Shown here: piece by piece, positions 1 to 8,081 of the stretch
How the letters are laid out: every line of letters starts with the position of its first letter
Position numbering within the stretch: the stretch's first letter is position 1
Assembly: GCA_024645045.1 (NCBI GenBank)
Contig: JAHEGO010000024.1
Coordinates: 1-37,745, forward strand
DNA length: 37,745 bases
Direction of reading: 5' to 3'
From: Sphingobacteriaceae bacterium
GTDB taxonomy: Bacteria > Bacteroidota > Bacteroidia > Sphingobacteriales > Sphingobacteriaceae
Notes under the pieces: model-generated
The model's database searches: none
What the model was told of the DNA's origin: nothing
What the model saw: the letters and a program-made list of their open reading frames with translations, nothing else
Program-made: the position numbers and the translations under genes

Positions 1-348
1 GCGCTTATTAGTAGAATTAACGCTATTCTAAGAAGAAATACCATTGCAGACGTTGAAGTTTCTAAAAGACTTGAAATAGGTGATTTGATTATTGATCGAG
101 AAGCATACCTTGTGTTTCAAAATGGAAATAAAATTACTTTAGCTAAAAAAGAATTTGAACTTTTGTATTTATTAGCAACAAAACCTGGTAAAGTATTTAC
201 AAGAGAAGGTATCTTAAATAGTATCTGGGAAGATTCTGTAGTCGTGACTAATCGTACTATAGATGTACACATCAGAAAAATAAGAGAAAAATTAGGAGAT
301 CATTATGTAACTACCGTTAAAGGCGTAGGGTACAAATTCGAAATTTAA
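1..348 (+). CDS. Response regulator transcription factor (OmpR/PhoB type), 5' truncated
   Basis: The reading frame is open from base 1, so the gene begins outside the window; about 115 residues remain. They begin with the end of the receiver domain (ISRINAILRR, matching its last helix), followed by a linker and a complete winged-helix effector domain with LAKKEFELLYLL, the recognition-helix region RTIDVHIRKIREKLG and the closing wing VKGVGYKFEI. An in-frame TTG at 85 falls inside the linker and is not a credible start. The protein should bind direct repeats in promoters after phosphorylation by the kinase encoded 15 bases downstream. The phosphorylated Asp is outside the window. Family assignment is firm; the regulon is unknown. 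Confidence 0.93.
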   Translation, partial: ALISRINAILRRNTIADVEVSKRLEIGDLIIDREAYLVFQNGNKITLAKKEFELLYLLATKPGKVFTREGILNSIWEDSVVVTNRTIDVHIRKIREKLGDHYVTTVKGVGYKFEI

Positions 349-363
349 TTGTAAATTTATTTA

Positions 364-1395
364 ATGAATAAAAACCCAACACCCAGAAGTATTGCATTTT
401 ATACCGCTTTAGCGGTTACTTTTTTTGTTGGGCTTTTTGTCTATTTTTCTGGTCTTAAAATTATAGCCATTGGTTCTATTTTGGCTTTTACTTTCATTAC
501 CACTTTTATACTTTTTATTTACGCAATCGAAGTTTTCATTTACAGGAAAATAAAATTGGTATATAAGAATATTCACAACCTAAAGTTGAAGAAAGTTGGC
601 CCGCGTTTTCCAGAATTTCATTCCACCGATCCAATTACAGATGTAGAGAATGAGGTGAGAAATTGGGCAGAAGATAAGTTTACAGAAATTGAGCAATTAC
701 GTGAGATGGAACAATACCGGAAAGAGTTTTTAGGCAATGTTTCTCATGAATTAAAAACACCAATTTTCAATATTCAAGGTTATATTAATACTTTATTAGA
801 TGGAGCCATCGACGATCCAGAAGTGGCAGTTCCATTTTTAAAGAAAGCCGCTAAAAGTACAGATCGTATTGCAACACTAGTTGACGAATTAGAAGCGATT
901 ACGCAATTAGAATCTGGCTTTCTAACGATGGAGATGGAACCATTTGATATTCATGAATTGATCCATGATATATTTGATTCGCTTGCATCTAGAGCTGCTA
1001 AAAGAGAAATTACGCTGAAATTTAAAGATGGTTGCGATGTGCCTTTTATGGTAGAAGCAGATAAAGATCGTATACGCCAAGTGGTAATTAACCTAATTGT
1101 TAATTCTATCAAATATGGTAACGACAATGGAACTACCCAAGTAGGAATATATGACATGGATGAAAATGTGCTGATAGAAGTTGCAGATAATGGAATTGGA
1201 ATTTCTGAAGAACATATTCCAAGGTTATTTGAAAGATTTTACCGTGTAGACAAAAGCCGTTCGAGAGATGGAGGAGGTACTGGTTTAGGGTTGAGCATTG
1301 TTAAACACATTATAGAAGCGCATAATCAAACGATCCACGCTAGAAGTACAATCAATGTTGGGACAACCTTTGGTTTTACCCTTAAAAAGCCTTAA
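364..1395 (+). CDS. Two-component sensor histidine kinase, PhoR-like
   Basis: 343 residues. Two membrane helices lie at about residues 11-30 and 32-56 with almost no external loop between them. A short cytoplasmic linker leads to HisKA (FLGNVSHELKTPIFN, phospho-acceptor His128) and HATPase_c, with N box RQVVINLIVNSIKYG, G1 box VADNGIGIS, F box LFERFYRV and G2 box GGTGLGLSIVKHI. No PAS or HAMP domain is evident, so the sensor input is minimal. It follows the response regulator by 15 bases and is its likely cognate partner. The architecture resembles short PhoR-type kinases of Bacteroidota; phosphate sensing is possible but not shown by the sequence. Confidence 0.93.
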   Translation: MNKNPTPRSIAFYTALAVTFFVGLFVYFSGLKIIAIGSILAFTFITTFILFIYAIEVFIYRKIKLVYKNIHNLKLKKVGPRFPEFHSTDPITDVENEVRNWAEDKFTEIEQLREMEQYRKEFLGNVSHELKTPIFNIQGYINTLLDGAIDDPEVAVPFLKKAAKSTDRIATLVDELEAITQLESGFLTMEMEPFDIHELIHDIFDSLASRAAKREITLKFKDGCDVPFMVEADKDRIRQVVINLIVNSIKYGNDNGTTQVGIYDMDENVLIEVADNGIGISEEHIPRLFERFYRVDKSRSRDGGGTGLGLSIVKHIIEAHNQTIHARSTINVGTTFGFTLKKP

Positions 1396-1416
1396 ACAGA
1401 TAATTGTTTTTAGCTT

Positions 1417-1432
1417 TAGGCTAATTAGCCTA
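1417..1432. repeat. 16-base perfect palindrome upstream of the pseudouridine synthase gene
   Basis: TAGGCTAATTAGCCTA is perfectly self-complementary. It lies between the kinase stop (1395) and the ATG at 1443, and its last two bases overlap a near-consensus -7 element (1431-1438). No T-run follows, so it is not a convincing intrinsic terminator. It could be an operator for a dimeric regulator or a weak RNA hairpin; the function is unknown. Confidence 0.45.
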
Positions 1433-1438
1433 TCTTCG
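1431..1438 (+). promoter_or_regulatory. Candidate -7 promoter element (TATCTTCG)
   Basis: One mismatch from the Bacteroidota -7 consensus TAnnTTTG, ending 4 bases before the ATG at 1443. A TTG at 1404-1406 lies 24 bases upstream, slightly further than the usual spacing of a -33 element. If real, the transcript would be leaderless or nearly so. Confidence 0.35.
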
Positions 1439-1442
1439 TGCT

Positions 1443-2162
1443 ATGAAATTTCCGCATTTTAAAGATTTAATTTTATTTGAAGACGATCATGTGATTGTAA
1501 TCAATAAGCCAGCGTTCATCAGTACTTTAGATGATCGTTCGGGCGACACGGTTACGATTATTAGAATGGCAAAACAGTATTTGCCAGATGCACAGGTTTG
1601 CCATCGTTTAGATAGAGAGACCTCTGGGGCATTAGTGATTGCAAAAGATGCAGAAACCTACCGCGCAATAAGTATGCAATTTGAGCACCGAGAGGTTAGT
1701 AAAATTTACCATGCATTTGTAGATGGACATCATAAATTCGATGATTTATTAATTGATTTACCAATTGTAAATTATGGAAAGAGTAATGTGAAAATTGATA
1801 AAATTGATGGAAAGAAAGCGGAAACTTATTTCAAAACATTACAATATTTCAAACATTATACTTTGATTGAATGCAAGCCTTTAACTGGAAGAATGCATCA
1901 AATTAGAATTCACCTTGCAACTCAACGCGCAAGTATCACTGGCGATGAATTATACGGCGGAAAACCATTTATGTTATCTTCCATTAAAAGAAACTACAGA
2001 TTGTCTAAAGATCAAGAAGAGCAACCCATTATGAAAAGGTTTGCCTTACATGCTAGAAAAATTGAATTTAAATTAGCAAATGGAACACCATTAAGCATAG
2101 AAGCACCATATCCAAAGGACTTTGATACAATGCTAAAGATGTTGCAAAAGTTTGACCTTTAA
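1443..2162 (+). CDS. RluA-family 23S rRNA/tRNA pseudouridine synthase without S4 domain
   Basis: 239 residues. It isomerises specific uridines in structured RNA to pseudouridine. The catalytic motif HRLDRETSGALVIAKD carries the nucleophile Asp57. INKPAFIST near the N-terminus and the downstream GRMHQIRIHLA segment are also typical of RluA enzymes. The protein starts directly in the catalytic domain and lacks the N-terminal S4 RNA-binding domain seen in the RluD homologue at 12601. The target uridine cannot be read from the sequence. Its stop codon shares the palindrome TTAA (2159-2162) with the stop of the convergent arginine decarboxylase gene. Confidence 0.92.
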   Translation: MKFPHFKDLILFEDDHVIVINKPAFISTLDDRSGDTVTIIRMAKQYLPDAQVCHRLDRETSGALVIAKDAETYRAISMQFEHREVSKIYHAFVDGHHKFDDLLIDLPIVNYGKSNVKIDKIDGKKAETYFKTLQYFKHYTLIECKPLTGRMHQIRIHLATQRASITGDELYGGKPFMLSSIKRNYRLSKDQEEQPIMKRFALHARKIEFKLANGTPLSIEAPYPKDFDTMLKMLQKFDL

Positions 2163-3547
2163 GATCCGTAACCTAGTAATTTCATTACTTGCTTAGAGTT
2201 TTGCTCTTCTCCAAATACTTCGTAATTAAAAGTTTCATCTCTATTTTTACGAATTAAAATATGTTTTGGATGAGGCAATAAGCAATGGTGTACTCCTCCA
2301 TATCCGCCCAATACTTCTTGATATGCTCCGGTATGAAAAAATCCTAAGTATTGCACCTTACGTGTTTTAGGCATGAACACATTGTTCATGTGCGCTTCTT
2401 GGTTATAGTAATCTTGACCGTCGCAAGTAATACCACCTAAGTTTACTTTTTCGTATTCAGAATCCCAATTATTAATTGGTAATAAAATGTAACGTTGGTT
2501 CATTGCCCAAACGTCTGGTAAGTTAGTAATGAAACTACCATCTAACATTAACCATTTTTCACGATCGTTTTGTTGTTTACGACCTAATACTTTGTATAAA
2601 ATACCAGAAGCATCTGAAACCGTATATTTACCAAATTCGGTAATAATATCTGGTTCCATTACTTGGTGTTCTGCGCAAATATCCTTGATACGTTTAACAA
2701 TTTCGTTGACCATGTATTCATAATCAAATTCGAATGTTAAAGAGTTTTTGAAAGGCATACCACCACCAATATCTAAAATACTTAAATCGGGGTTTACCTT
2801 TTTGAACTTACAATATAACGTAACATACTTCTCTAATTCGTTCCAATAATAAGGCGTATCACTGATACCTGAATTAATAAAGAAATGCAATAATTTTACT
2901 TTAAAATTTGGATGAGATTCAATTCTTTGATGGTAAAAATCGATTACGTCTTCCATTCTGATGCCCAATCGACTGGTGTAAAATTGAGAATCTGGTTGTT
3001 CTTCTGATGCAATCCTAATGCCTAAATTACAATTCACATCTAGTTCATCATCGTAGAAATAGAATTCTTCTTTATTATCAAGAACAGGAATAATGTTATG
3101 GAAACCATCGTGCAACATATCTACTATATATTGCTTGTAATGGTCTTTTTTGTAGCCATTGCAAATAACAGTGATGTCTTTGTTTAAGATGCCTTTTTTC
3201 TCTAAATGATCAATAATTGGCATATCAAAAGCAGAAGATGTCTCTAAATGCACATCATTTTTCAATACTTCATCTAAAATATGTCTAAAATGAGAGCTTT
3301 TAGTACAATAACAATAGGTGTAATTGCCTCGGTAATTATTGTTGACAATGGCTCTTTGGAACCACAATTTGGCTTGTTGTATTTTTTTAGAAACAATAGG
3401 TAAGTAGGTGAATCTTAGGGGCGAACCATAAGTTTCAATCATTTCCATGAGGTTTAAATCGTGAAAATATAATTCATCATCGTGCACTTCGAAACCCTCT
3501 TGAGGGAAACCAACGCTTAAATCAAGAAATTCCTTGTAACTTTGCAT
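2159..3547 (-). CDS. speA: Biosynthetic arginine decarboxylase (PLP, alanine racemase fold)
   Basis: 462 residues. It converts arginine to agmatine and CO2, the first step of agmatine-route polyamine synthesis. The PLP-lysine region is YCYCTKSSHFRHI (Lys83), followed by the phosphate-binding glycine loop LDIGGGMPF and the C-terminal beta-barrel segment GAYQEVLGGYGGVHHCL. The length matches the short arginine decarboxylases of Bacteroidota, not the roughly 650-residue E. coli SpeA. Substrate choice (arginine rather than ornithine, lysine or diaminopimelate) rests on recalled resemblance to flavobacterial enzymes. It is divergent from the arginase gene, and a TATCTTTG element lies 18 bases upstream of the ATG. 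The window also holds an agmatinase (23806-24696) that would use its product. Confidence 0.87.
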   Translation of the reverse strand: MQSYKEFLDLSVGFPQEGFEVHDDELYFHDLNLMEMIETYGSPLRFTYLPIVSKKIQQAKLWFQRAIVNNNYRGNYTYCYCTKSSHFRHILDEVLKNDVHLETSSAFDMPIIDHLEKKGILNKDITVICNGYKKDHYKQYIVDMLHDGFHNIIPVLDNKEEFYFYDDELDVNCNLGIRIASEEQPDSQFYTSRLGIRMEDVIDFYHQRIESHPNFKVKLLHFFINSGISDTPYYWNELEKYVTLYCKFKKVNPDLSILDIGGGMPFKNSLTFEFDYEYMVNEIVKRIKDICAEHQVMEPDIITEFGKYTVSDASGILYKVLGRKQQNDREKWLMLDGSFITNLPDVWAMNQRYILLPINNWDSEYEKVNLGGITCDGQDYYNQEAHMNNVFMPKTRKVQYLGFFHTGAYQEVLGGYGGVHHCLLPHPKHILIRKNRDETFNYEVFGEEQNSKQVMKLLGYGS

Positions 3548-3564
3548 TATCTTATCGTTTGTTG

Positions 3565-3572
3565 CAAAGATA
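3565..3572 (-). promoter_or_regulatory. Candidate -7 element of speA (TATCTTTG)
   Basis: Read on the reverse strand this is an exact TAnnTTTG match, 17 bases upstream of the speA ATG (3547), giving a predicted leader of roughly 10-15 bases. No TTG at the usual -33 distance is obvious. Confidence 0.5.
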
Positions 3573-3646
3573 TTTTATTTATTTGTAGAAAACATAGATA
3601 CAAATCCATTTTTTAATATTTTTTGGATTTGTTGCTTTAAAAGCCA

Positions 3647-4600
3647 ATGGTTATGAAGAATTTAAAAGTAATAGAAGTGAAATCGGAATTGGGTGCTGGC
3701 ACCAGAGGTACAAGCATGGGCATCGATGCCATTAAAATTGCTGCACTTGATTTTGGAAGTCGTTTTTTTAAACAATATAAATCGGTAGAAGTGCCTCACG
3801 AAAACCATTTACTTTTAGAATCTGCAGGAAATACACATGCAAAAAGAATTTCTGGTGTTTTAACCATGTTAGAAAGGGTTAACGAAGAAGTTGCACGTGC
3901 CATCAAAAATGGTGACTTTCCAGTAGTGCTTGCAGGAGATCATTCAACGGCTGCAGGAACCATTGCGGGAATTAAATCTGCGAATCCAAAATCACGATTA
4001 GGGGTTATCTGGATTGACGCACATGCAGATTTGCATACCCCTTATACCACACCTTCTGGAAATATCCATGGAATGCCAATTGCTGTATCATTAGGAGAAG
4101 ATAACGTAGAATCAAAAATTAACAAACCCGATCAAGAAACGATTAACTATTGGTATCAATTGAAAAATGTAGGTGGCATTTCTCCAAAAATTATGCCAAA
4201 TGATTTGGTGTACATAGGTGTGAGAGACACAGAAAAGCAAGAGGATTATTTGATCAAAAAATTCAGCATCAAAAAATTTACAACTACAGAAATAAGAAGA
4301 AAAGGAGTAGAGAAAATTGCAATAGAATCTTTAGCATACTTAGATCATTGTGATATAATTTATGTTTCTTTTGATGTGGATTCGATGGATGCTGGAATAT
4401 CTAAAGGTACTGGAACCCCAGTTCCTAATGGTATAACAGAGAAAGAAGCAGGAAATTTAGTGGCAAGGCTGATGCAAAGCCCTAAAGTTTGTTGTTTCGA
4501 AATGGTTGAAATTAACCCAACCCTCGATAAAGAAAATTTAATGGCAGAAAATGCTTTCGAAATATTAGTCAGAGCAACCAATCAATTGATTAACGATTAA
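3647..4600 (+). CDS. Arginase (ureohydrolase family)
   Basis: 317 residues. A dimanganese ureohydrolase that probably splits arginine into ornithine and urea. The metal-binding motifs are intact: AGDHS (His99), WIDAHADLH (Asp124, His126, Asp128, with His130 beside them) and SFDVDSMD. Arginase-specific surroundings are also seen: NIHGMPIAVSLG with His141, GTGTPVPNGIT, and FEMVEINPTLD near the C-terminus. Formimidoylglutamase is an alternative, but the substrate-loop sequence fits arginase better. A second ATG two codons later is an equally possible start. The stop codon overlaps the argS start by one base (TAATG), so the two are likely translationally coupled. Confidence 0.85.
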   Translation: MVMKNLKVIEVKSELGAGTRGTSMGIDAIKIAALDFGSRFFKQYKSVEVPHENHLLLESAGNTHAKRISGVLTMLERVNEEVARAIKNGDFPVVLAGDHSTAAGTIAGIKSANPKSRLGVIWIDAHADLHTPYTTPSGNIHGMPIAVSLGEDNVESKINKPDQETINYWYQLKNVGGISPKIMPNDLVYIGVRDTEKQEDYLIKKFSIKKFTTTEIRRKGVEKIAIESLAYLDHCDIIYVSFDVDSMDAGISKGTGTPVPNGITEKEAGNLVARLMQSPKVCCFEMVEINPTLDKENLMAENAFEILVRATNQLIND

Positions 4601-6375
4601 TGAATATTCAAGAACAATTAATTTCTAAAACCCAACAAGCAATTATTGATTTTAATGGTCAAGAAATTCCATTAGCATCAATTTCATTGCAAGAAACGCG
4701 TAAAGAGTTTGAAGGCGAAGTAACCATAGTTACCTTTCCGTTTATCAAATTTTCTCAAAAATCACCCGAAGAAACAGGTCAAATTATTGGTGAATATTTA
4801 TTAAAAAACTGTGATTTTGTAAAGAGCTACAATGTGCTCAAAGGCTTTCTGAATATAGCTTTAAAGGATCAGCATTGGATAGATGTTTTGGTTTCAATTA
4901 ATAATCATTCAAATTTTGGACAATTAGCTTCCAAAAACGAAAAAGTAATGGTTGAATATTCTTCGCCAAATACCAATAAGCCATTACACTTAGGTCACGT
5001 TAGAAATAATTTACTTGGATTTTCTTTAGCTGAATTATTAAAAGCTGCAGGCTATGATGTTATAAAAGTTAATTTAATTAACGATAGGGGAATTCATATT
5101 TGTAAATCGATGTTGGCTTGGTTGAAGTATGGAAATGGCGAAACTCCCGAATCTTCAGGCTTAAAAGGCGATCATTTAGTAGGTAAATATTATGTAGCAT
5201 TTGATCAACATTATAAAGTAGAAATTCAAGAGTTAATGGCTCAAGGTCTTTCAGAAGATGAAGCGAAAAAGCAAGCACCATTAATTTTAGCGGCACAGGC
5301 CATGCTATTGAAATGGGAAGAAAAAGATCCAGAAACCATAGCGCTTTGGGAAAAAATGAATGCTTGGGTTTACGCCGGCTTCGAAAAAACTTACCAGGCA
5401 ATGGGGGTGAGTTTTGATCAATATTATTATGAATCGAATACTTATTTATTAGGAAAAGATATTATTGAGCAAGGGCTTGCAAAAAAAGTATTTTATCAAA
5501 AAGAAGATCAATCTGTATGGATTGATTTAACTGCTGAAGGGCTTGACCACAAACTTGTTTTGAGAGGCGATGGCACATCAGTGTATATTACACAAGATTT
5601 GGGCACAGCAGCGCTTAAACACAGCGATTTTGGCATGAAACGCTCTATCTATGTGGTGGGTAATGAGCAAGATTACCATTTCAAGGTTTTATTACTGATT
5701 TTACAGAAACTAGGTTTTGATTGGGCAAAAGGATTGTTTCATTTATCATATGGAATGGTTGATTTGCCAAGTGGTAAAATGAAGTCAAGAGAAGGTACCG
5801 TGGTAGATGCCGATGATTTAATTGCGGAGATGATTGAATCTGCAAAATTACAAACCGAAGCATTAGGTAAAATCAATGATTTTCCAGCAGAGGAAAAAAA
5901 TAAATTATATGAGACCATTGGTTTAGGTGCATTAAAATATTTTTTATTAAAAGTAGATCCAAAGAAAAGATTATTGTTTGACCCTTCTGAATCTATCGAT
6001 TTGCAAGGTAATACAGGTCCTTTTATTCAGTATTCATACGCAAGAATTCAATCTATATTAAGAAAAGTAAATAGACCTATTCCTTCACATTGTGAAATTG
6101 ATACCATTAATTCAAACGAATTAGCGATTATTTTAGAACTCAATAAATTTGAAGGTCAAATTGCAATTGCTGCTGAAAGCTACAGCCCTGCTATCATTGC
6201 GAATTATGTTTATGAATTAGCAAAGGCATTTAATAAGTTCTATCACGACGATCCAATTAGTCAATTAGATGATAAAAAATTACAAGATTTCAGGTTGATG
6301 CTTTGTGCAAATACCGCAAAAGTGATTCGACAGTCATTTGCAATATTAGGAATTGCAGTTCCTGAAAGAATGTAA
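4600..6375 (+). CDS. argS: Arginyl-tRNA synthetase
   Basis: 591 residues, full length. A class I aminoacyl-tRNA synthetase charging tRNA-Arg in the cytoplasm. The N-terminal additional domain is followed by the HIGH-type signature SSPNTNKPLHLGHVRNN (His120-Leu-Gly-His123). The KMSKS counterpart appears as GKMKSREGTVV; the degenerate loop is typical of ArgRS. The C-terminal anticodon-binding domain includes QYSYARIQSILRK and ends in VPERM, the usual ArgRS terminus. It overlaps arginase by one base upstream and is followed after 4 bases by a secreted FG-GAP protein gene. Confidence 0.97.
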   Translation: MNIQEQLISKTQQAIIDFNGQEIPLASISLQETRKEFEGEVTIVTFPFIKFSQKSPEETGQIIGEYLLKNCDFVKSYNVLKGFLNIALKDQHWIDVLVSINNHSNFGQLASKNEKVMVEYSSPNTNKPLHLGHVRNNLLGFSLAELLKAAGYDVIKVNLINDRGIHICKSMLAWLKYGNGETPESSGLKGDHLVGKYYVAFDQHYKVEIQELMAQGLSEDEAKKQAPLILAAQAMLLKWEEKDPETIALWEKMNAWVYAGFEKTYQAMGVSFDQYYYESNTYLLGKDIIEQGLAKKVFYQKEDQSVWIDLTAEGLDHKLVLRGDGTSVYITQDLGTAALKHSDFGMKRSIYVVGNEQDYHFKVLLLILQKLGFDWAKGLFHLSYGMVDLPSGKMKSREGTVVDADDLIAEMIESAKLQTEALGKINDFPAEEKNKLYETIGLGALKYFLLKVDPKKRLLFDPSESIDLQGNTGPFIQYSYARIQSILRKVNRPIPSHCEIDTINSNELAIILELNKFEGQIAIAAESYSPAIIANYVYELAKAFNKFYHDDPISQLDDKKLQDFRLMLCANTAKVIRQSFAILGIAVPERM

Positions 6376-6379
6376 TCCA

Positions 6380-8077
6380 ATGCGCAGGCAGCTGTTATTA
6401 TTTATTCTGCTATTTGAGGTTAATAGTTTATCTGCACAGGTATTTGATCTTGGAAGCACCAAAACTTTTTTTGCAGATTCATTAATTGATAGGCATACAT
6501 TAATAGTACCCATCAATAATCAATCGCAATTAGCAATTCTTAAAGGCTCCATCGTTAATAAAAACAATAGTTTTTATCAATTATACGAAGATAATTACCA
6601 CCAAGTGCCTAGTTATTTCGATTCTTTTGGAGGCAATTCCAATGGTTTTACAGCAGCTGATATTGATTTAGACGGAGATTTAGACCTTTTTCAGAATTGT
6701 ATTTTTGGACAAAAGAATACGTTATTCATTAATAAAGGAAATGGTGTATTTGAAAAATCTTTAAAACACGAAAATATATGTACCGAAAATAATGCATTTC
6801 ATGCCTCTTTTGCAGATGTTGATTTAGATGGTGACCCCGATTTACTTTTAACAAATACGAGTATTTGGAATCCCAAAGAGCATCCTGTTTTTAACAAATT
6901 ATTTTTAAATAATGGTTCAGGTTTGTTCCAAGAATCTGCTGAATTAGTTTTTTTGATGAACCAGTCAAACACAAGAGGAGCAGGCTGGTCAGACATAGAT
7001 AATGATGGTGATCTGGATTTAATGTTTCTAAATTTTGGGTCTGCCTGTACCTTATTTGAGAACCATTCTAATGGAAAATTCTTTTTTCGCCAACTTATTT
7101 CCTTAAGTAATAAATCCGCAGTTTTAGCTGCTGATTTTGGCGACTTAAATAATGATGGAAGGCAAGATCTTGTTTTAACACATGTCAATCAATCGGCTAG
7201 TATATTGTTGAATAAAGGTGATTTTAAATTCGAATTATTAAATAATAATTTGACACAAAGTGAAGTGTGTAACGGTTCAATCAGACTAATAGATTTAAAC
7301 AATGATGGAGCATTAGATATCTATAGTCAATCCGTTATTGGAAATCATCACAAAGTAGCATACCAACAACCTATTCAAGGTAATTGGGTGAAGTTTAAAT
7401 TGAGACAGGATGGCTTGAATTTTTTTGCAATTGGAGCTAAAGTTTATGTTAAAACCGAAGGAAAATGGCAATTTCAAGAGTTGCAAACTAAAACAGGTAT
7501 GCCAGCTACACAAACTTTTGATATTCATTTTGGACTTGCAAGTGCAAATATAATTGATAGTGTAAAAGTAATTTGGACAGATGGTCGAACGAATATTTTT
7601 AAAGAATTAAATACAAATGAAACCTATTTATTGACACAAAATTTAACGCCAAAAATAATTCCAAAATCGGTTCAATCTGTTGAAAAGAAAGAAACACTTA
7701 GAGACTTATCCATTCAACTCCATAGTGACAGTATGAAATTAGGCGGTGTTTTTAGTGTCAATATTTCTTATCAAAACAATGGTTTATTAGATCAAGAAAT
7801 CAGTATAGAATTACAAACAAATGAATTTTGTAAACTTATTTCTGCTTTCCCAAAACCCAATGAAAATAAGCTACAGCGCATAATTTGGAATAAAATTAAT
7901 TTGCCGGCTCATGCTTCAGGTAATATTGTTTTATCTATGTTATTTGCAGACAATATCAAAAGTATTTTAAGCGAACAACAATTGAAAGCCATCATTTATC
8001 CACTTGTAAGTGACGAAGATAAATCTTCGAATACGAGTATAAAATTGCAATCAATAATTTGGAACCCTAAAGAATAG
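6380..8077 (+). CDS. Secreted FG-GAP/VCBS-repeat protein with ASPIC/UnbV domain (CRTAC1-like)
   Basis: 565 residues from ATG 6380. This start puts a signal peptide first (MRRQLLLFILLF to about SLSAQ); an in-frame TTG at 6353 inside argS would spoil it. Five calcium-binding loops of the form D-x-D-x-D-G-x-x-D are visible (ADIDLDGDLDLF, ADVDLDGDPDLL, SDIDNDGDLDLM, GDLNNDGRQDLV, IDLNNDGALDIY), consistent with a beta-propeller. An ASPIC/UnbV segment follows, ending in DSVKVIWTDGRTNIF. The last 120 or so residues look like a beta-sandwich of unknown kind, and no obvious type IX sorting domain is present. Its role is unknown. It is probably co-transcribed with argS. Confidence 0.85.
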   Translation: MRRQLLLFILLFEVNSLSAQVFDLGSTKTFFADSLIDRHTLIVPINNQSQLAILKGSIVNKNNSFYQLYEDNYHQVPSYFDSFGGNSNGFTAADIDLDGDLDLFQNCIFGQKNTLFINKGNGVFEKSLKHENICTENNAFHASFADVDLDGDPDLLLTNTSIWNPKEHPVFNKLFLNNGSGLFQESAELVFLMNQSNTRGAGWSDIDNDGDLDLMFLNFGSACTLFENHSNGKFFFRQLISLSNKSAVLAADFGDLNNDGRQDLVLTHVNQSASILLNKGDFKFELLNNNLTQSEVCNGSIRLIDLNNDGALDIYSQSVIGNHHKVAYQQPIQGNWVKFKLRQDGLNFFAIGAKVYVKTEGKWQFQELQTKTGMPATQTFDIHFGLASANIIDSVKVIWTDGRTNIFKELNTNETYLLTQNLTPKIIPKSVQSVEKKETLRDLSIQLHSDSMKLGGVFSVNISYQNNGLLDQEISIELQTNEFCKLISAFPKPNENKLQRIIWNKINLPAHASGNIVLSMLFADNIKSILSEQQLKAIIYPLVSDEDKSSNTSIKLQSIIWNPKE

Positions 8078-8081
8078 GAAT

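Noticed and set aside
1394-1411. AT-only hairpin AAACA...TGTTT followed by Ts after the kinase gene, as a terminator
   Set aside because: The stem is only five A-T/G-C-poor pairs; too weak to call.
2529-2723. Open frame antisense to speA on the forward strand
   Set aside because: No recognisable domain or start context; it mirrors the coding constraint of speA.
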